Shown: one piece after another, positions 1 through 7,166 of the stretch | How positions within the stretch are numbered: position 1 is the stretch's first letter | Layout: the number at the start of each line of letters is the position of its first letter | Made by a program: the position numbers and the translations under genes | The notes under the pieces: generated by a model | The model's database searches: none | Seen by the model: only the letters and a program-made list of their open reading frames with translations | Told to the model about the DNA's origin: nothing | NCBI GenBank assembly: GCA_964617875.1 | Contig: CAZUAI010000022.1 | Coordinates: 1 to 64,000, forward strand | Direction of reading: 5' to 3' | DNA: 64,000 bases | From: CAZMVY01 sp964617875 | GTDB lineage: Bacteria > Planctomycetota > Phycisphaerae > UBA1845 > PWPN01

Positions 1-56
1 TCATGAAAACGTAACCGCCCGGCACTAAACCACTTGGGACGGCAGTGCCATTCGAA

Positions 57-278
57 TCAGACTCCTTGCCGCCGTCCCGCGTTCAACTCCCTGTTGAGCG
101 CGTCGCGGAGGTCGGGCCGCGTGCGCACGAGTTCCCGTACCGCCTGCATCCGGTCGCCCTCGTACTTCTCGACCAGCGGCGCAAGCGCCGCTTCCCACTT
201 CTCCCGCGCCGATGTGGCGGAACCGGCGGTCGCCGGCCTCGTGGCCGGGGTGGCGGAGATGTTGGTTGTTCGGAGCAT
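57..278 (-). CDS. Small helical element protein, function unknown
   Basis: A 73-residue protein and the last complete gene of the leftward element operon. The start at 278 is chosen because an AAGGAAG ribosome-binding site lies about 8 bases upstream. Residues 20-70 look like two amphipathic helices rich in Arg, Glu and Leu (for example EKWEAALAPLVEKYEGDRM), and the N-terminus is Ala/Thr-rich. No catalytic motif is visible. Its place at the end of a run that includes a terminase-like gene suggests a phage accessory or morphogenesis role, but that is inference. Another start (GTG at 25 or ATG at 4) sits at the window edge, so a following gene may run off the left side. Confidence 0.55.
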   Translation of the reverse strand: MLRTTNISATPATRPATAGSATSAREKWEAALAPLVEKYEGDRMQAVRELVRTRPDLRDALNRELNAGRRQGV

Positions 279-298
279 GGTTCGTCTTCCTTTCGTTG

Positions 299-886
299 TT
301 AGCTGGCCCGAGTTCTTTCGCTTGGCCCGGCATCGCCGCCCATGACAGTTCGGTGCCGGCACCCAATCAACGTTTGGGTGCCCAAGGGCGTTATGTCGTC
401 ATCGTCGTACACCGCAACCGTGTCCTCGGGGGCGGCGGTCACAACAACGCGATTCCACAACCGGGCCTTGATCCGGTGCAGCCAATCGAGCACCGAGCCG
501 GCCGTGCGCTCCGACGGCATCGCGACGTTAAGGGCGTTCATCGGGTCAACGAGGTACAACGACAACGTGCCGTCAACGTCGATTTCGCCCGCTACCCCGG
601 TGAGGTAGGCCGCGAGGGCCTCGCCGGCGAAAACCGGTATGCACCGCACCAGCCGGCACGCCTCCGCCCCCCCGGTGTTGACCGCGGCCGCCTCCGGTTG
701 CACCGGCACGCCGTCGGCCTCGAGTTCAAAAAGCCGGCCCTCCGCCTCGGCCGTGTCGAGGCCGGCGAGGTCCAGCACCGCCGCCAGCCAGCCCGAGCGC
801 GGAACCTCGTTGGCCGCCGCCACGGCGTAGCGGCCGGCGCTTATGTCCGCGTTGTCGAAATAGCGCGGCGGGCCAATCTGTATCAT
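299..886 (-). CDS. Conserved-looking element protein, function unknown
   Basis: A 195-residue acidic protein. The start at 886 is set by an ATGA overlap with the stop of the upstream gene, typical of translational coupling in this operon. The chain begins MIQIGPPRYFDNADIS and ends in a basic, Ser/Thr-rich tail. A run of four Asp residues (VYDDDDI) lies near residue 165. There are no transmembrane segments and no Cys clusters. I do not recognise the family. Its position suggests an element-specific, perhaps virion-related, function, but nothing in the sequence proves it. Confidence 0.6.
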   Translation of the reverse strand: MIQIGPPRYFDNADISAGRYAVAAANEVPRSGWLAAVLDLAGLDTAEAEGRLFELEADGVPVQPEAAAVNTGGAEACRLVRCIPVFAGEALAAYLTGVAGEIDVDGTLSLYLVDPMNALNVAMPSERTAGSVLDWLHRIKARLWNRVVVTAAPEDTVAVYDDDDITPLGTQTLIGCRHRTVMGGDAGPSERTRAS

Positions 887-1572
887 GATCCGCGTTTCCT
901 CGTCGGGGGCGTCGGGGTCGGCATCGCGCCGCCGGCCAGCCTTTCGAGTTCGGCCCACGTTGCCTCGGCGGCGGCTTTGTTCATCGCGGCCAGCCGCGCC
1001 GCCACCGTCTGCGCGAGGGCGGCGGCACCCTCGCGCACATCGCGCGGCAGTTCCACCACGGGGAGACTTGCGAGAACGGCGCTTGTTTGCCTTACCGCCG
1101 CAAGCTGCCGGCCAAAGATCTCTGGTAAGAGAACCGAAGCTTCAGCACGAAGATCACGCAGATTCTGGGCCGCCCGCCGGGTCCGCTCGCGCGTGCGCCG
1201 CAATTCACGCAGCCGCTTGTACTCGGCCGGCCCAAGCGCGTTCGCCTTTTGGAGCGGGCGGAGCGTTGCGCTTTCTTGCGCGCACCGCACTTCCGCTTCC
1301 GCAAGCGCGTCGCTGTTCCCAAGTAGCGGTACGATTCCATCCCTTCGCCGCTGCGGATTCCAACGCGGTATTGCCGCCTCGGCTTCGTCAATGGCCTTGG
1401 CCTTCTCGGTGAAGTCTTCTTTGGGGAAATGGAGCCGCTCCCGGTCGAGGGCGCGACGCCAGCCCTCAACGCGGTCGCGTTCGTTTTGAATGCTCGCCGC
1501 GGACAGGGGAAGTTCGCCGATGGCGCGTAGGATTTCCTCCGCGGTCGGTTTTGGTTCGGGCAATGATGCCAT
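883..1572 (-). CDS. Coiled-coil-rich element protein, function unknown
   Basis: A 229-residue protein. The start at 1572 is chosen for its AGGAG site 5 bases upstream; longer in-frame starts would run far into the preceding gene. From about residue 40 it is almost wholly helical and rich in Arg, Glu, Ala and Leu, as in a long coiled coil (YKRLRELRRTRERTRRA), with a Pro-rich C-terminus. Its first 107 bases overlap the end of the preceding gene in another frame, which is much longer than the 4-base overlaps elsewhere in this operon. A scaffold or tail-assembly role is possible but not demonstrated. Confidence 0.6.
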   Translation of the reverse strand: MASLPEPKPTAEEILRAIGELPLSAASIQNERDRVEGWRRALDRERLHFPKEDFTEKAKAIDEAEAAIPRWNPQRRRDGIVPLLGNSDALAEAEVRCAQESATLRPLQKANALGPAEYKRLRELRRTRERTRRAAQNLRDLRAEASVLLPEIFGRQLAAVRQTSAVLASLPVVELPRDVREGAAALAQTVAARLAAMNKAAAEATWAELERLAGGAMPTPTPPTRKRGS

Positions 1573-1951
1573 CGAATCTCCTAAGAATGCTGAACAAATC
1601 GACGATTCTACGGGCCGCGGCCCGGGCGGCACACTTCCCGCACCAGCCGCGCCCAGCTTCCGCAACAAACTCATCGTGAAGTTGTCGGGCGTTTGCTCGC
1701 GCCCCGTCCAGCGCAAGGCGGCCAATGAAAAGCCCCGCGAGTCTATGCCAGTACGCGGCCGGGAGTTCGGACGCTTCGATGTCATGCGGCCCGCCGTTGT
1801 ACTGGTCGTGGAGCGCCGCGAGGATGGCCCGGGCGCGAGCATCATCACGGGGCACCGGCACTCCCTGAATGAGAGCCACGGCAACCACCTCGCCCGCGGT
1901 AGCCCAAGCCTCGCTGATGTCTCGTTCGTCGGCCATGCTGTCCATAATCAT
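1466..1951 (-). CDS. Element protein, function unknown
   Basis: A 161-residue protein whose start at 1951 overlaps the stop of the upstream winged-helix gene as ATGA. Residues 1-115 look like a compact helical domain (EAWATAGEVVAVALIQGVP, then YWHRLAGLFIGRLALDGA) and contain one CGKC pair. The last 35 residues are basic and low in hydrophobic residues; they correspond to the 107-base overlap with the next gene, so the functional protein may effectively end earlier. The family was not recognised. Confidence 0.55.
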   Translation of the reverse strand: MIMDSMADERDISEAWATAGEVVAVALIQGVPVPRDDARARAILAALHDQYNGGPHDIEASELPAAYWHRLAGLFIGRLALDGARANARQLHDEFVAEAGRGWCGKCAARAAARRIVDLFSILRRFDGIIARTKTDRGGNPTRHRRTSPVRGEHSKRTRPR

Positions 1952-2475
1952 CGTCTCGCTTTGTCACACCCGGCGCGACAAATCCGTGCCGTTTGCGTTA
2001 CGTTCTCAGACCGCCACACGGGGCGGAGCACGTAGAACCCCCCGGCCTCGCCGGCAATCGCATCGGCCACACCAGACAGCCCGCCATCGCGGAGCCGCTG
2101 GCGGAGCCGGTGTACCGCTTGCCTCACTGTCCCCGGTTCCACCACGCGCCCGGCCCACACGTCGCGCCGCAGTGCGTCGAACGGCACGAACACGCCCACC
2201 CTTCGCGTAAGCCGCTCGAACAACCGAAACGAGATGCCGTTGCCGACGGGGCATCGGTGCCCCTTGTGGACAATCGAGAACGTGGCCGGGTCGGCTACCG
2301 GGGCATCGGGGTCCGGCCGCGGCGTGGCCGGCGTTGTGGCCGTCGAGCATCCGGCCGCAACCGCGTTGCGGTATTCCGCCCACGCCTGCGCCGCTTGTTC
2401 CTGCAACGCGAGCGCCGCCGCCAGCAGCGCGGCCGCATCGTCTGCCGCCGCCGGTATGTCAGGTGTCGTTGCCAT
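1948..2475 (-). CDS. Winged-helix (OmpR/PhoB C-terminal-like) DNA-binding protein
   Basis: A 175-residue protein. The first 60 residues are Ala/Pro-rich and probably flexible. Residues 65-155 resemble the effector domain of OmpR/PhoB-type regulators: a start like FRLFERLTRRVGVFVPFDAL, a recognition-helix-like stretch EPGTVRQAVHRLRQRLRDGG, then a Gly-rich wing and a closing beta strand GGFYVLRP. No receiver domain is present, so it is not a two-component regulator. It overlaps the preceding gene by 17 bases. It probably binds element DNA as a regulator or as a packaging cofactor. Confidence in the fold is moderate. Confidence 0.6.
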   Translation of the reverse strand: MATTPDIPAAADDAAALLAAALALQEQAAQAWAEYRNAVAAGCSTATTPATPRPDPDAPVADPATFSIVHKGHRCPVGNGISFRLFERLTRRVGVFVPFDALRRDVWAGRVVEPGTVRQAVHRLRQRLRDGGLSGVADAIAGEAGGFYVLRPVWRSENVTQTARICRAGCDKARR

Positions 2476-2908
2476 CGCTCCCCTGCGAAAAGGTCGAGGC
2501 TCGCACGGCGTCCGACCACGCGCGAAGCTCTTTCGTGGCGTCGGCGGCGGTCATGCCCGCAACTCGCGGTCCCAAGGCCGGTATCTGACCGAGCACGCTT
2601 GAGAACGCCGAGCACAGCCGGTCTATTTCCGCCTCGTGATCGTCGCGGCCTATCACGTCGCCCTTCTCGCGGGCCAGCCGCAATTCGGTCAACTGCGCTT
2701 CGGCCTCCTCGCGCCGGGCCTTCGCATCCGCCGCCGGCCGCTGCCGGCCGGCCGCCCACGCCACAAGGTGCCGGGCATCAAACGACTTGTCGCCCGCTTG
2801 CTCGAGGCCGTCGGCCTCGCTGAGTGTCCTCCTCGACAGGCCCAGCAACCAAGCCGCGGCCCCGGGTCGCAAGCCCTTCAACACCTCAATCTGTCCTTTG
2901 ACCGTCAT
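2459..2908 (-). CDS. Terminase small subunit-like (Nu1-type) protein
   Basis: A 149-residue protein starting one base after the upstream stop codon. The N-terminus has a helix-turn-helix feel (AAWLLGLSRRTLSEADGLEQ), followed by a helical segment with AKARREEAEAQLTELRLARE and GDVIGRDDHE. That pattern matches the DNA-recognition and linker region of Nu1/terminase small subunits, which bind the packaging site and recruit the large subunit. No large terminase, portal or capsid gene is in the window; these would be expected further left. The call rests on pattern resemblance only. Confidence 0.5.
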   Translation of the reverse strand: MTVKGQIEVLKGLRPGAAAWLLGLSRRTLSEADGLEQAGDKSFDARHLVAWAAGRQRPAADAKARREEAEAQLTELRLAREKGDVIGRDDHEAEIDRLCSAFSSVLGQIPALGPRVAGMTAADATKELRAWSDAVRASTFSQGSDGNDT

Positions 2909-2909
2909 G

Positions 2910-3341
2910 TCAGGCCCTCATCGAATGGGGGGGGGAGCGCCGGGCAACCGTGCGCGCGCAAAAATCACGGCATAGCTTGGCGTACGCGCCCGCCGGGCCC
3001 GTCGAGGAGAACCTAACCCCCCCCCGGGGGGGGCGTAGGCCGCGCGCCACGAGGCCCACAGGGCCGCCAGAAGCCGCGCAGGAGGAGCGCAGGGCCGCCG
3101 GCGCGTCCGGGGGTTCCTTGGGGCCGTCCGCGGCCGATGTGCTCGGCGTGGGGCCCGCCAAGCCCAGCCCCGGCGAACAGGCCCGACACCGCCCGTCTCG
3201 CCACTGCCGCCACTCGTGCCCACACGGCAGCCGCCCGCCGCCCGAGCCGCCGCATAGGTTGCAGTCTGCCCAGTCGGGGCCGTTGGGCCCGCTCGTGCAG
3301 TACACCCGGCCCGTGCCCTTGCAGTCGGGGCACCTGTTCAC
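2910..3341 (-). CDS. Zinc-finger-like Cys-rich element protein
   Basis: A 143-residue protein read from a GTG codon at 3341 that overlaps the upstream stop as GTGA. Residues 4-55 hold two DnaJ-type CxxCxGxG-like repeats (CPDCKGTGRVYC, then CNLCGGSGGG) followed by CRAC, consistent with one or two bound zinc ions. The remainder is Pro/Arg/Gly-rich and probably unstructured. It is likely a small nucleic-acid-binding or protein-binding factor of the element. No family was identified. Confidence 0.55.
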   Translation of the reverse strand: MNRCPDCKGTGRVYCTSGPNGPDWADCNLCGGSGGGRLPCGHEWRQWRDGRCRACSPGLGLAGPTPSTSAADGPKEPPDAPAALRSSCAASGGPVGLVARGLRPPRGGVRFSSTGPAGAYAKLCRDFCARTVARRSPPHSMRA

Positions 3342-3538
3342 GATGCACCCCCGCGTTTCTGATTCGCGCCGCCTTGCTCGCGTGCCACACCGCCCAGGGC
3401 CAGGCGCAGCCGGGCCATGCGTTCCCGCAACGTCTGCGCCTCCACCGGCTCGTTGGCTTCGCGCTCCAACCGTGCCAAGTAATCCAAGGTCACAATGACC
3501 TCGGCACACAGCCCACGAATCGCGTCTATCGCGTTCAT
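3338..3538 (-). CDS. Small helical protein, function unknown
   Basis: A 66-residue protein. The start at 3538 overlaps the upstream stop as ATGA, and its own stop overlaps the next start as GTGA. It is mostly helical (DAIRGLCAEVIVTLDYLARL, then TLRERMARLRLALGGVA) with an Arg/Gln/Gly-rich tail. It is a short operon member with no recognisable motif; its place in the coupled chain is the main support for it being a real gene. Confidence 0.5.
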   Translation of the reverse strand: MNAIDAIRGLCAEVIVTLDYLARLEREANEPVEAQTLRERMARLRLALGGVAREQGGANQKRGGAS

Positions 3539-3720
3539 CGCTTGCAGTCCTCGCGCGGCACGTCGATTCGGACGCATCGCCAACCCCACGACCGGAGCAT
3601 TCTCTTGAGCAACAACTTGAGCCTATAGGTCGGGCCGCGGCCCCACCGATCGGGGCCGGCCGGCTCGGGGCGAATCTCCAGCAGCAACGGCCCTCCCTCG
3701 CTGTCTTGCCTGTTCGTCAT
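3535..3720 (-). CDS. Small basic protein, function unknown
   Basis: A 61-residue protein beginning MTNRQDSEGGPLLLEIRPEP. The start at 3720 overlaps the stop of the tiny membrane-protein gene upstream as ATGA. The C-terminal half is strongly basic (YRLKLLLKRMLRSWGWRC). No motif was recognised. Both ends are joined to neighbours by 4-base overlaps, which argues for translation. Confidence 0.45.
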   Translation of the reverse strand: MTNRQDSEGGPLLLEIRPEPAGPDRWGRGPTYRLKLLLKRMLRSWGWRCVRIDVPREDCKR

Positions 3721-3824
3721 CCCGCAAACGCCCTTGCCCAGATAACCGCCGCCGCGCCCAGCAAGACCAGGGCCGCAAGGCCGCGAACCGCAACCGCCCA
3801 TCGTTCCGCCGTTCTCGTACTCAT
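3717..3824 (-). CDS. 35-residue single-pass membrane protein
   Basis: A very short reading frame: MSTRTAERWAVAVRG, then a hydrophobic stretch ALVLLGAAAVIWARAF, then AG and stop. The frame begins inside the TGATG overlap with the exonuclease stop and ends inside an ATGA overlap with the next gene, so it fills the gap between them exactly. One transmembrane helix with a basic N-terminus would place the N-terminus in the cytoplasm. Size and topology would fit a pinholin, spanin-like or inhibitor peptide, but no homology was recognised. Confidence 0.5.
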   Translation of the reverse strand: MSTRTAERWAVAVRGLAALVLLGAAAVIWARAFAG

Positions 3825-4612
3825 CACGCAAGCCCCCCGGCTTGGCCGGTCATCCTCAAGAACACGTCGCTTTCGGCGAGCACGTCCAGAACGCAATAGG
3901 CAATGATCGTGTCGAACGCCCCCGCTCGGAACAGGTCGGGCGTTTGCTCGCCCGTCATCGCCGCCTTGTGATTCTCCATGCCCAGCACCTCGAGGATATC
4001 CGCCAGGGCGACGAAGGCGTTGTCATCGAGGCTGAATCGTCGGCCCCATTCAAGCATGGTGTCGAAGGTGTCCACGTCGCGGGCGACAAGGCACATCGGC
4101 GGCCGGATGCCGGCCCGAAGGTATGCCATGCGAAGCCGGCGCAGGTCGAAGTTGCGGACGTTGTGCCCCACGAGGGTTCTATCCGCCGCGTTGATCGCTT
4201 CGAGGTAGGACCGCAGGGCAATGAGCATCGCCCGTTCGTCGGCGTGGCCTTCGACAAGGGCACCGCTCATCATCCTCGGGGCCTCGGCACGCATGGAGTG
4301 AATGCACCGCAACTCGGTCTCCGTGCGGAGCCCCACACAGATAACGGGCGAGGTGTCGAGGAGGGCCAGCCGCTCGCCCTTCTTGGTGACGGCCTCAAGG
4401 TACTTCTGTCCGATCGTCTCGGGTTTCCACTTGGGCGAGGGGCTCCAGATCATCCGTGCCCACCGCTCCGCATCCTCCGGGCGGCCCTCCGCTGTCTCCA
4501 AATCCAGGGCGAGCCACCCGGGATCGGTCGGCATCGGGGTAGCGGGGACCACCGGCACGGCCGACGGCCACACCGGCGGCATCGTCGGATAGGTGCTCAC
4601 CATCGTCGCCAT
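3824..4612 (-). CDS. DnaQ-like 3'-5' exonuclease (DEDDy type)
   Basis: A 262-residue protein with the three exonuclease motifs of the DEDD superfamily. Exo I is LALDLET near residues 35-40 (Asp37 and Glu39), Exo II is LVGHNVRNFDLRRL, and Exo III is IIAYCVLDVLAE, with Tyr four residues before Asp as in the DEDDy class. It resembles predicted exonucleases related to the proofreading domain of B-family polymerases. It would remove nucleotides from DNA 3' ends, using two metal ions. ATG 4612 or 4603 could be the start; both overlap the upstream gene by a few bases. It lies downstream of the replication initiator, suggesting a role in element replication or recombination. Confidence 0.75.
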   Translation of the reverse strand: MATMVSTYPTMPPVWPSAVPVVPATPMPTDPGWLALDLETAEGRPEDAERWARMIWSPSPKWKPETIGQKYLEAVTKKGERLALLDTSPVICVGLRTETELRCIHSMRAEAPRMMSGALVEGHADERAMLIALRSYLEAINAADRTLVGHNVRNFDLRRLRMAYLRAGIRPPMCLVARDVDTFDTMLEWGRRFSLDDNAFVALADILEVLGMENHKAAMTGEQTPDLFRAGAFDTIIAYCVLDVLAESDVFLRMTGQAGGLA

Positions 4613-4965
4613 CCCCGGCCGAAGCCGCCACGGCCACCGCCCCACGAGCCGCCGTTGCCGCCCCACTGACGCGGCGGTCGGGCCTCGACCATGCCGCTGT
4701 TCACCATCGCCATGAGGTTGCCGGGGTCGAGCACCGCCGGGCCAAACATGAGGTAGCCGCCGACGGTTCGCCCGTCGGGCAACGCCACTTCGGTTCGCAA
4801 CAACACGGCTTGCGGCTGCGCCACCGGCATCGGCTGTGCCGGCCAGCCGGCCGGCATCGGCATCGCCGGGGCCGCCATCGGGATTCCGGCCGGGGCCGGG
4901 GCCGTCCGGGCGGCGAGCATCGCCGCCACTTTCTCACCAATCGCCTGCATCTCGGATTCTGTCAC
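4597..4965 (-). CDS. Met/Pro/Ala-rich element protein, function unknown
   Basis: A 122-residue protein started by GTG at 4965, with a GGAGG site 9 bases upstream. After a short helix (MQAIGEKVAAMLAART) comes a low-complexity segment of Pro, Ala and Met, then a small folded-looking part (VALPDGRTVGGYLMFG), and a Gly/Trp/Arg-rich tail resembling RGG-type nucleic-acid-binding tails. No family was recognised. It precedes the exonuclease gene and could assist single-stranded-DNA handling, which is speculation. Confidence 0.5.
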   Translation of the reverse strand: MTESEMQAIGEKVAAMLAARTAPAPAGIPMAAPAMPMPAGWPAQPMPVAQPQAVLLRTEVALPDGRTVGGYLMFGPAVLDPGNLMAMVNSGMVEARPPRQWGGNGGSWGGGRGGFGRGWRRW

Positions 4966-5026
4966 GTTCAGTTACCTCCGTTTCATGTTCGCGTTCATCG
5001 TCGGCGAGGAACGCCCCCGCCGGTCA

Positions 5027-5272
5027 TTAGTCCGGTTCGTCCTCCGCTTGCGTGAGCGGCTCGATAGACTCGATGCCATGATTGATGTACGCCCACGCGG
5101 GCGGCACCATCCGGCTTTGCCCGCTGGCCACCAACCGAGATACCTCGCCGTTGATCGCGGCCCGTAGAGTCTGGCCCGTTGGCGGCACGATTAGAGACAA
5201 CTCCAGATGGATCACGGCCCTCACGGGCGTAAGCGGAACCTCAGATAGCACACGTTCGATTTCGATTCTCAC
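5027..5272 (-). CDS. Small element protein, function unknown
   Basis: An 81-residue protein read from a GTG codon that overlaps the stop of the replication gene as GTGA. It looks like a compact alternating strand/helix unit (VRAVIHLELSLIVP, INGEVSRLVASGQ) with an acidic C-terminus. No motif was recognised. Direct coupling to the replication initiator suggests a partner in the same process. Confidence 0.5.
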   Translation of the reverse strand: MRIEIERVLSEVPLTPVRAVIHLELSLIVPPTGQTLRAAINGEVSRLVASGQSRMVPPAWAYINHGIESIEPLTQAEDEPD

Positions 5273-6285
5273 CTTGGCACCTCGCCTCGGCCGTCGCCGT
5301 TCCGGCCCGCGTTCAGTTCCGCTCGGGCCAAGCGGGCGACGGCGATTGCCAACCCGCGGCCCTTGGTCACGTCCCGGTGGGCGGCCCACTCCTTCGCCTG
5401 CAACGGACTTCCCTCGGCGATGGCCCGGTCAACGAGTCGCTTGAGGTCATCCGGGGCGAGGTCGGCGAGGATACTTTGCCGCTCCCGGCGTTCGCGCTCC
5501 GCTTCGTCAACCGTTACCTCGCGCTCCCGGTTCCGCTCGGCGGCCCGCCGCTGCGCCGATGCCCGCGCCTTCGCCCGGTCGGCCGCCTGCCGAATCAGGT
5601 CCGGGCCGTCGGATCGGAGAATGTGCAGCAGCAGCCCGGGGGGGTTGGCGGCACGGCCGTTGACCCGGCCCCGGGCGGTGCGGACGATCGCGGCATTCAA
5701 TCCGGGCAACTCGACCAGCAACCGGTCTATTGTCTGCACGTCGATGTTGGCCTTGGCCAACTCCACCCGGGCCCCGGCTTGGCCGTCTTGAGCATGCGCG
5801 CCAGCAGCAGCACCCGGCGGCGCAGCCGCCTCTGTTGCTGCTCTGTTATTCTCTGTTCTCTCTGTTGGGGTCCACCCCCGTGGACCGTTTCGCACACCGG
5901 CGTGGACCGTTTCTCGCGCCGGCGTGGACCCTTTAGCCCCACCGGCGTGGACCCTTTCTCCATCGGAAACGGTCCACCGGGGTAGACCGTTTATGAGGAT
6001 GGTGTAGGTGTTTGCATGGCCACGGCCCCCCCCACGGATGACGGCGAGCACGCCGGCCGTTTCGAGCCAGGCGATTCCGTTCAGCACTCCCTGTTTCCCC
6101 ATGCCGGTGAGCGCCTTGAGCGTCATGTTTGATAGGTGAGCGGTCCAGTGCCGATCGAGGTGCCCGGCGATGACGATGAAGACCTTCGCCGCGGCCGGAG
6201 ACATGCGAGCCACAACCCCGCGTTGAACCAGAGCCAGGGGCACCCGGCCGAAGGAAACTACGGCATCGTCGGGCCTGTCGCTCAA
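5269..6285 (-). CDS. Winged-helix replication initiator-like protein
   Basis: A 338-residue protein. The N-terminal 20-120 region resembles winged-helix domains of phage/plasmid replication initiators (SPAAAKVFIVIAGHLDRHW, then LSNMTLKALTGMGKQGVLNG and a hydrophobic wing). A flexible Thr/Gly/Ala-rich middle follows, then a helical, Arg/Glu-rich C-terminus that may bind a helicase loader. The start is probably TTG 6285 (TTGA overlap with the upstream stop); GTG 6315 is an alternative. The flexible middle is encoded by regularly spaced DNA repeats next to an AT-richer tract, as in the O gene of lambdoid phages, where the origin lies inside the initiator gene. Role inferred from fold and from these repeats. 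Confidence 0.6.
   Translation of the reverse strand: MSDRPDDAVVSFGRVPLALVQRGVVARMSPAAAKVFIVIAGHLDRHWTAHLSNMTLKALTGMGKQGVLNGIAWLETAGVLAVIRGGGRGHANTYTILINGLPRWTVSDGERVHAGGAKGSTPARETVHAGVRNGPRGWTPTERTENNRAATEAAAPPGAAAGAHAQDGQAGARVELAKANIDVQTIDRLLVELPGLNAAIVRTARGRVNGRAANPPGLLLHILRSDGPDLIRQAADRAKARASAQRRAAERNREREVTVDEAERERRERQSILADLAPDDLKRLVDRAIAEGSPLQAKEWAAHRDVTKGRGLAIAVARLARAELNAGRNGDGRGEVPR
5829..5992 (-). repeat. Iteron-like repeats and AT-richer tract: candidate replication origin
   Basis: Copies of the core CGTGGACCSTTT begin at 5879, 5901, 5923 and 5946, that is every 22-23 bp (about two helical turns). A degenerate copy lies at 5981-5992 and inverted copies at 5869-5875 and 5967-5977. Beside them, at 5829-5867, is a tract with four CTCTGTT repeats that is clearly AT-richer than its surroundings. 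All of this lies within the replication-initiator-like gene. The arrangement (iterons followed by an unwinding-type tract within the initiator gene) is that of lambdoid origins. No function has been shown here. Confidence 0.6.
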
Positions 6286-6689
6286 GGTCGGCCCCCCCGC
6301 CGGCGGGCCGGGCACCGGCCGTCACGCCACGAGCCGTCCGCCAGACACCGCGAGCACGCATCGGCAAAGGCGAGGTCGCGCGAGCCGCCCGCCGGGTCGT
6401 ACTCCGACGATTTCGGATGGAGCCGAGAAAAGCCGCGGGCCCGTAGTCGGTCGATGGCCGCACACGCCCGGCCGGTTTCACGAGGGCACCGCCAGCCCCC
6501 GCGGGAGCCGCCCCCGGCCAGGGCGGCCCGTTCCGCCTCGAGGTCTTGCGGCAGGGGCGGGGCGTTCGTCGGCCGCGTGCTCATGGTTGGCCGTTGCGGA
6601 CGCGACGCTGGGGCGCTACAATACCGGCGCTGGTCCTGATCTTGGCCCTCGGCGAAGCCTACGCCGGGGGCTCTTTTGTTGGTGCTCAT
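6282..6689 (-). CDS. Cys-containing basic element protein, function unknown
   Basis: A 135-residue protein whose start at 6689 overlaps the upstream stop as ATGA and has AAGGGGG about 9 bases upstream; ATG 6584 is an alternative start giving about 100 residues. The C-terminal part carries CSRCLADGSWRDGRC, a possible single zinc-binding knuckle, and a strongly basic end. The N-terminus is low-complexity. It lies between the DUF1580-like gene and the replication gene and may bind DNA. Family not recognised. Confidence 0.45.
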   Translation of the reverse strand: MSTNKRAPGVGFAEGQDQDQRRYCSAPASRPQRPTMSTRPTNAPPLPQDLEAERAALAGGGSRGGWRCPRETGRACAAIDRLRARGFSRLHPKSSEYDPAGGSRDLAFADACSRCLADGSWRDGRCPARRRGGRP

Positions 6690-7015
6690 ACACTTATCCC
6701 CCTTGCTCGCAACCGGGCCTCAGCCGCCTGAATCTCGGCGCGTCGCCGCGCCTTCCTCGCCGGGTCGGCCCCGGGGGAGGGCGTCTCCGCCGTCGGCTCG
6801 CCTCCGCTCAGTCTCACGGCGAATCGCTGCAACGCCTCGCGCGAGGTGACCAAGCCGCCGGGGAGCCGCAGGGTTTCCAACTTCACGCCGCGCGAGCCAC
6901 GCAATGCCCACCGCCAAACGGTGCTCAGGTTCACCGGCCGGTTCCTCCGCATGGGCGGCACCAGCTTGGTTGCCTCACGAAGCGAAATCACGTTTTCCCG
7001 GTTCAGGTCGATCAT
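6686..7015 (-). CDS. DUF1580-like / excisionase-like helix-turn-helix protein
   Basis: A 109-residue protein. The start MIDLNREN at 7015 has GGAGG 7 bases upstream and is preferred over ATG 7021. The region LSTVWRWALRGSRGVKLETL followed by GGLVTSREALQRF matches what I know of DUF1580, a small MerR/excisionase-like family found mainly in planctomycetes. Such proteins usually bind DNA near attachment sites or early promoters. It is the first gene after an operator-like cluster of GTTGTA half-sites, so it is likely an early regulator or excision factor. The tail is Glu/Arg-rich and helical. Confidence 0.7.
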   Translation of the reverse strand: MIDLNRENVISLREATKLVPPMRRNRPVNLSTVWRWALRGSRGVKLETLRLPGGLVTSREALQRFAVRLSGGEPTAETPSPGADPARKARRRAEIQAAEARLRARGISV

Positions 7016-7060
7016 GTTCATGCCTCCATTGGCGAGTGAAGGCTACCACATTGCCCCCCT

Positions 7061-7155
7061 TACAACGCAGATGTTGTATGAGAAATCGCTGCTTTGCTCA
7101 GGAAATCGAGCGCAAGAAGAAGGGTGTTGTAAGACGCTTACAACACCCTGTTGTA
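7061..7155. promoter_or_regulatory. Cluster of GTTGTA half-sites, operator-like
   Basis: Between the DUF1580-like gene and the zinc-ribbon gene there are five GTTGTA/TACAAC half-sites, at 7061-7066, 7073-7078, 7126-7131, 7139-7144 and 7150-7155. They form two dyads; the second extends to a perfect palindrome with 12-bp arms and a 3-base centre at 7122-7148. The second dyad could also fold as a hairpin just after the zinc-ribbon gene, followed on the minus strand by TTCTTCTT, so a terminator role is possible. The repeated half-sites point rather to a dimeric repressor controlling the leftward early operon. Confidence 0.55.
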
Positions 7156-7166
7156 CGGTCTTCGCC

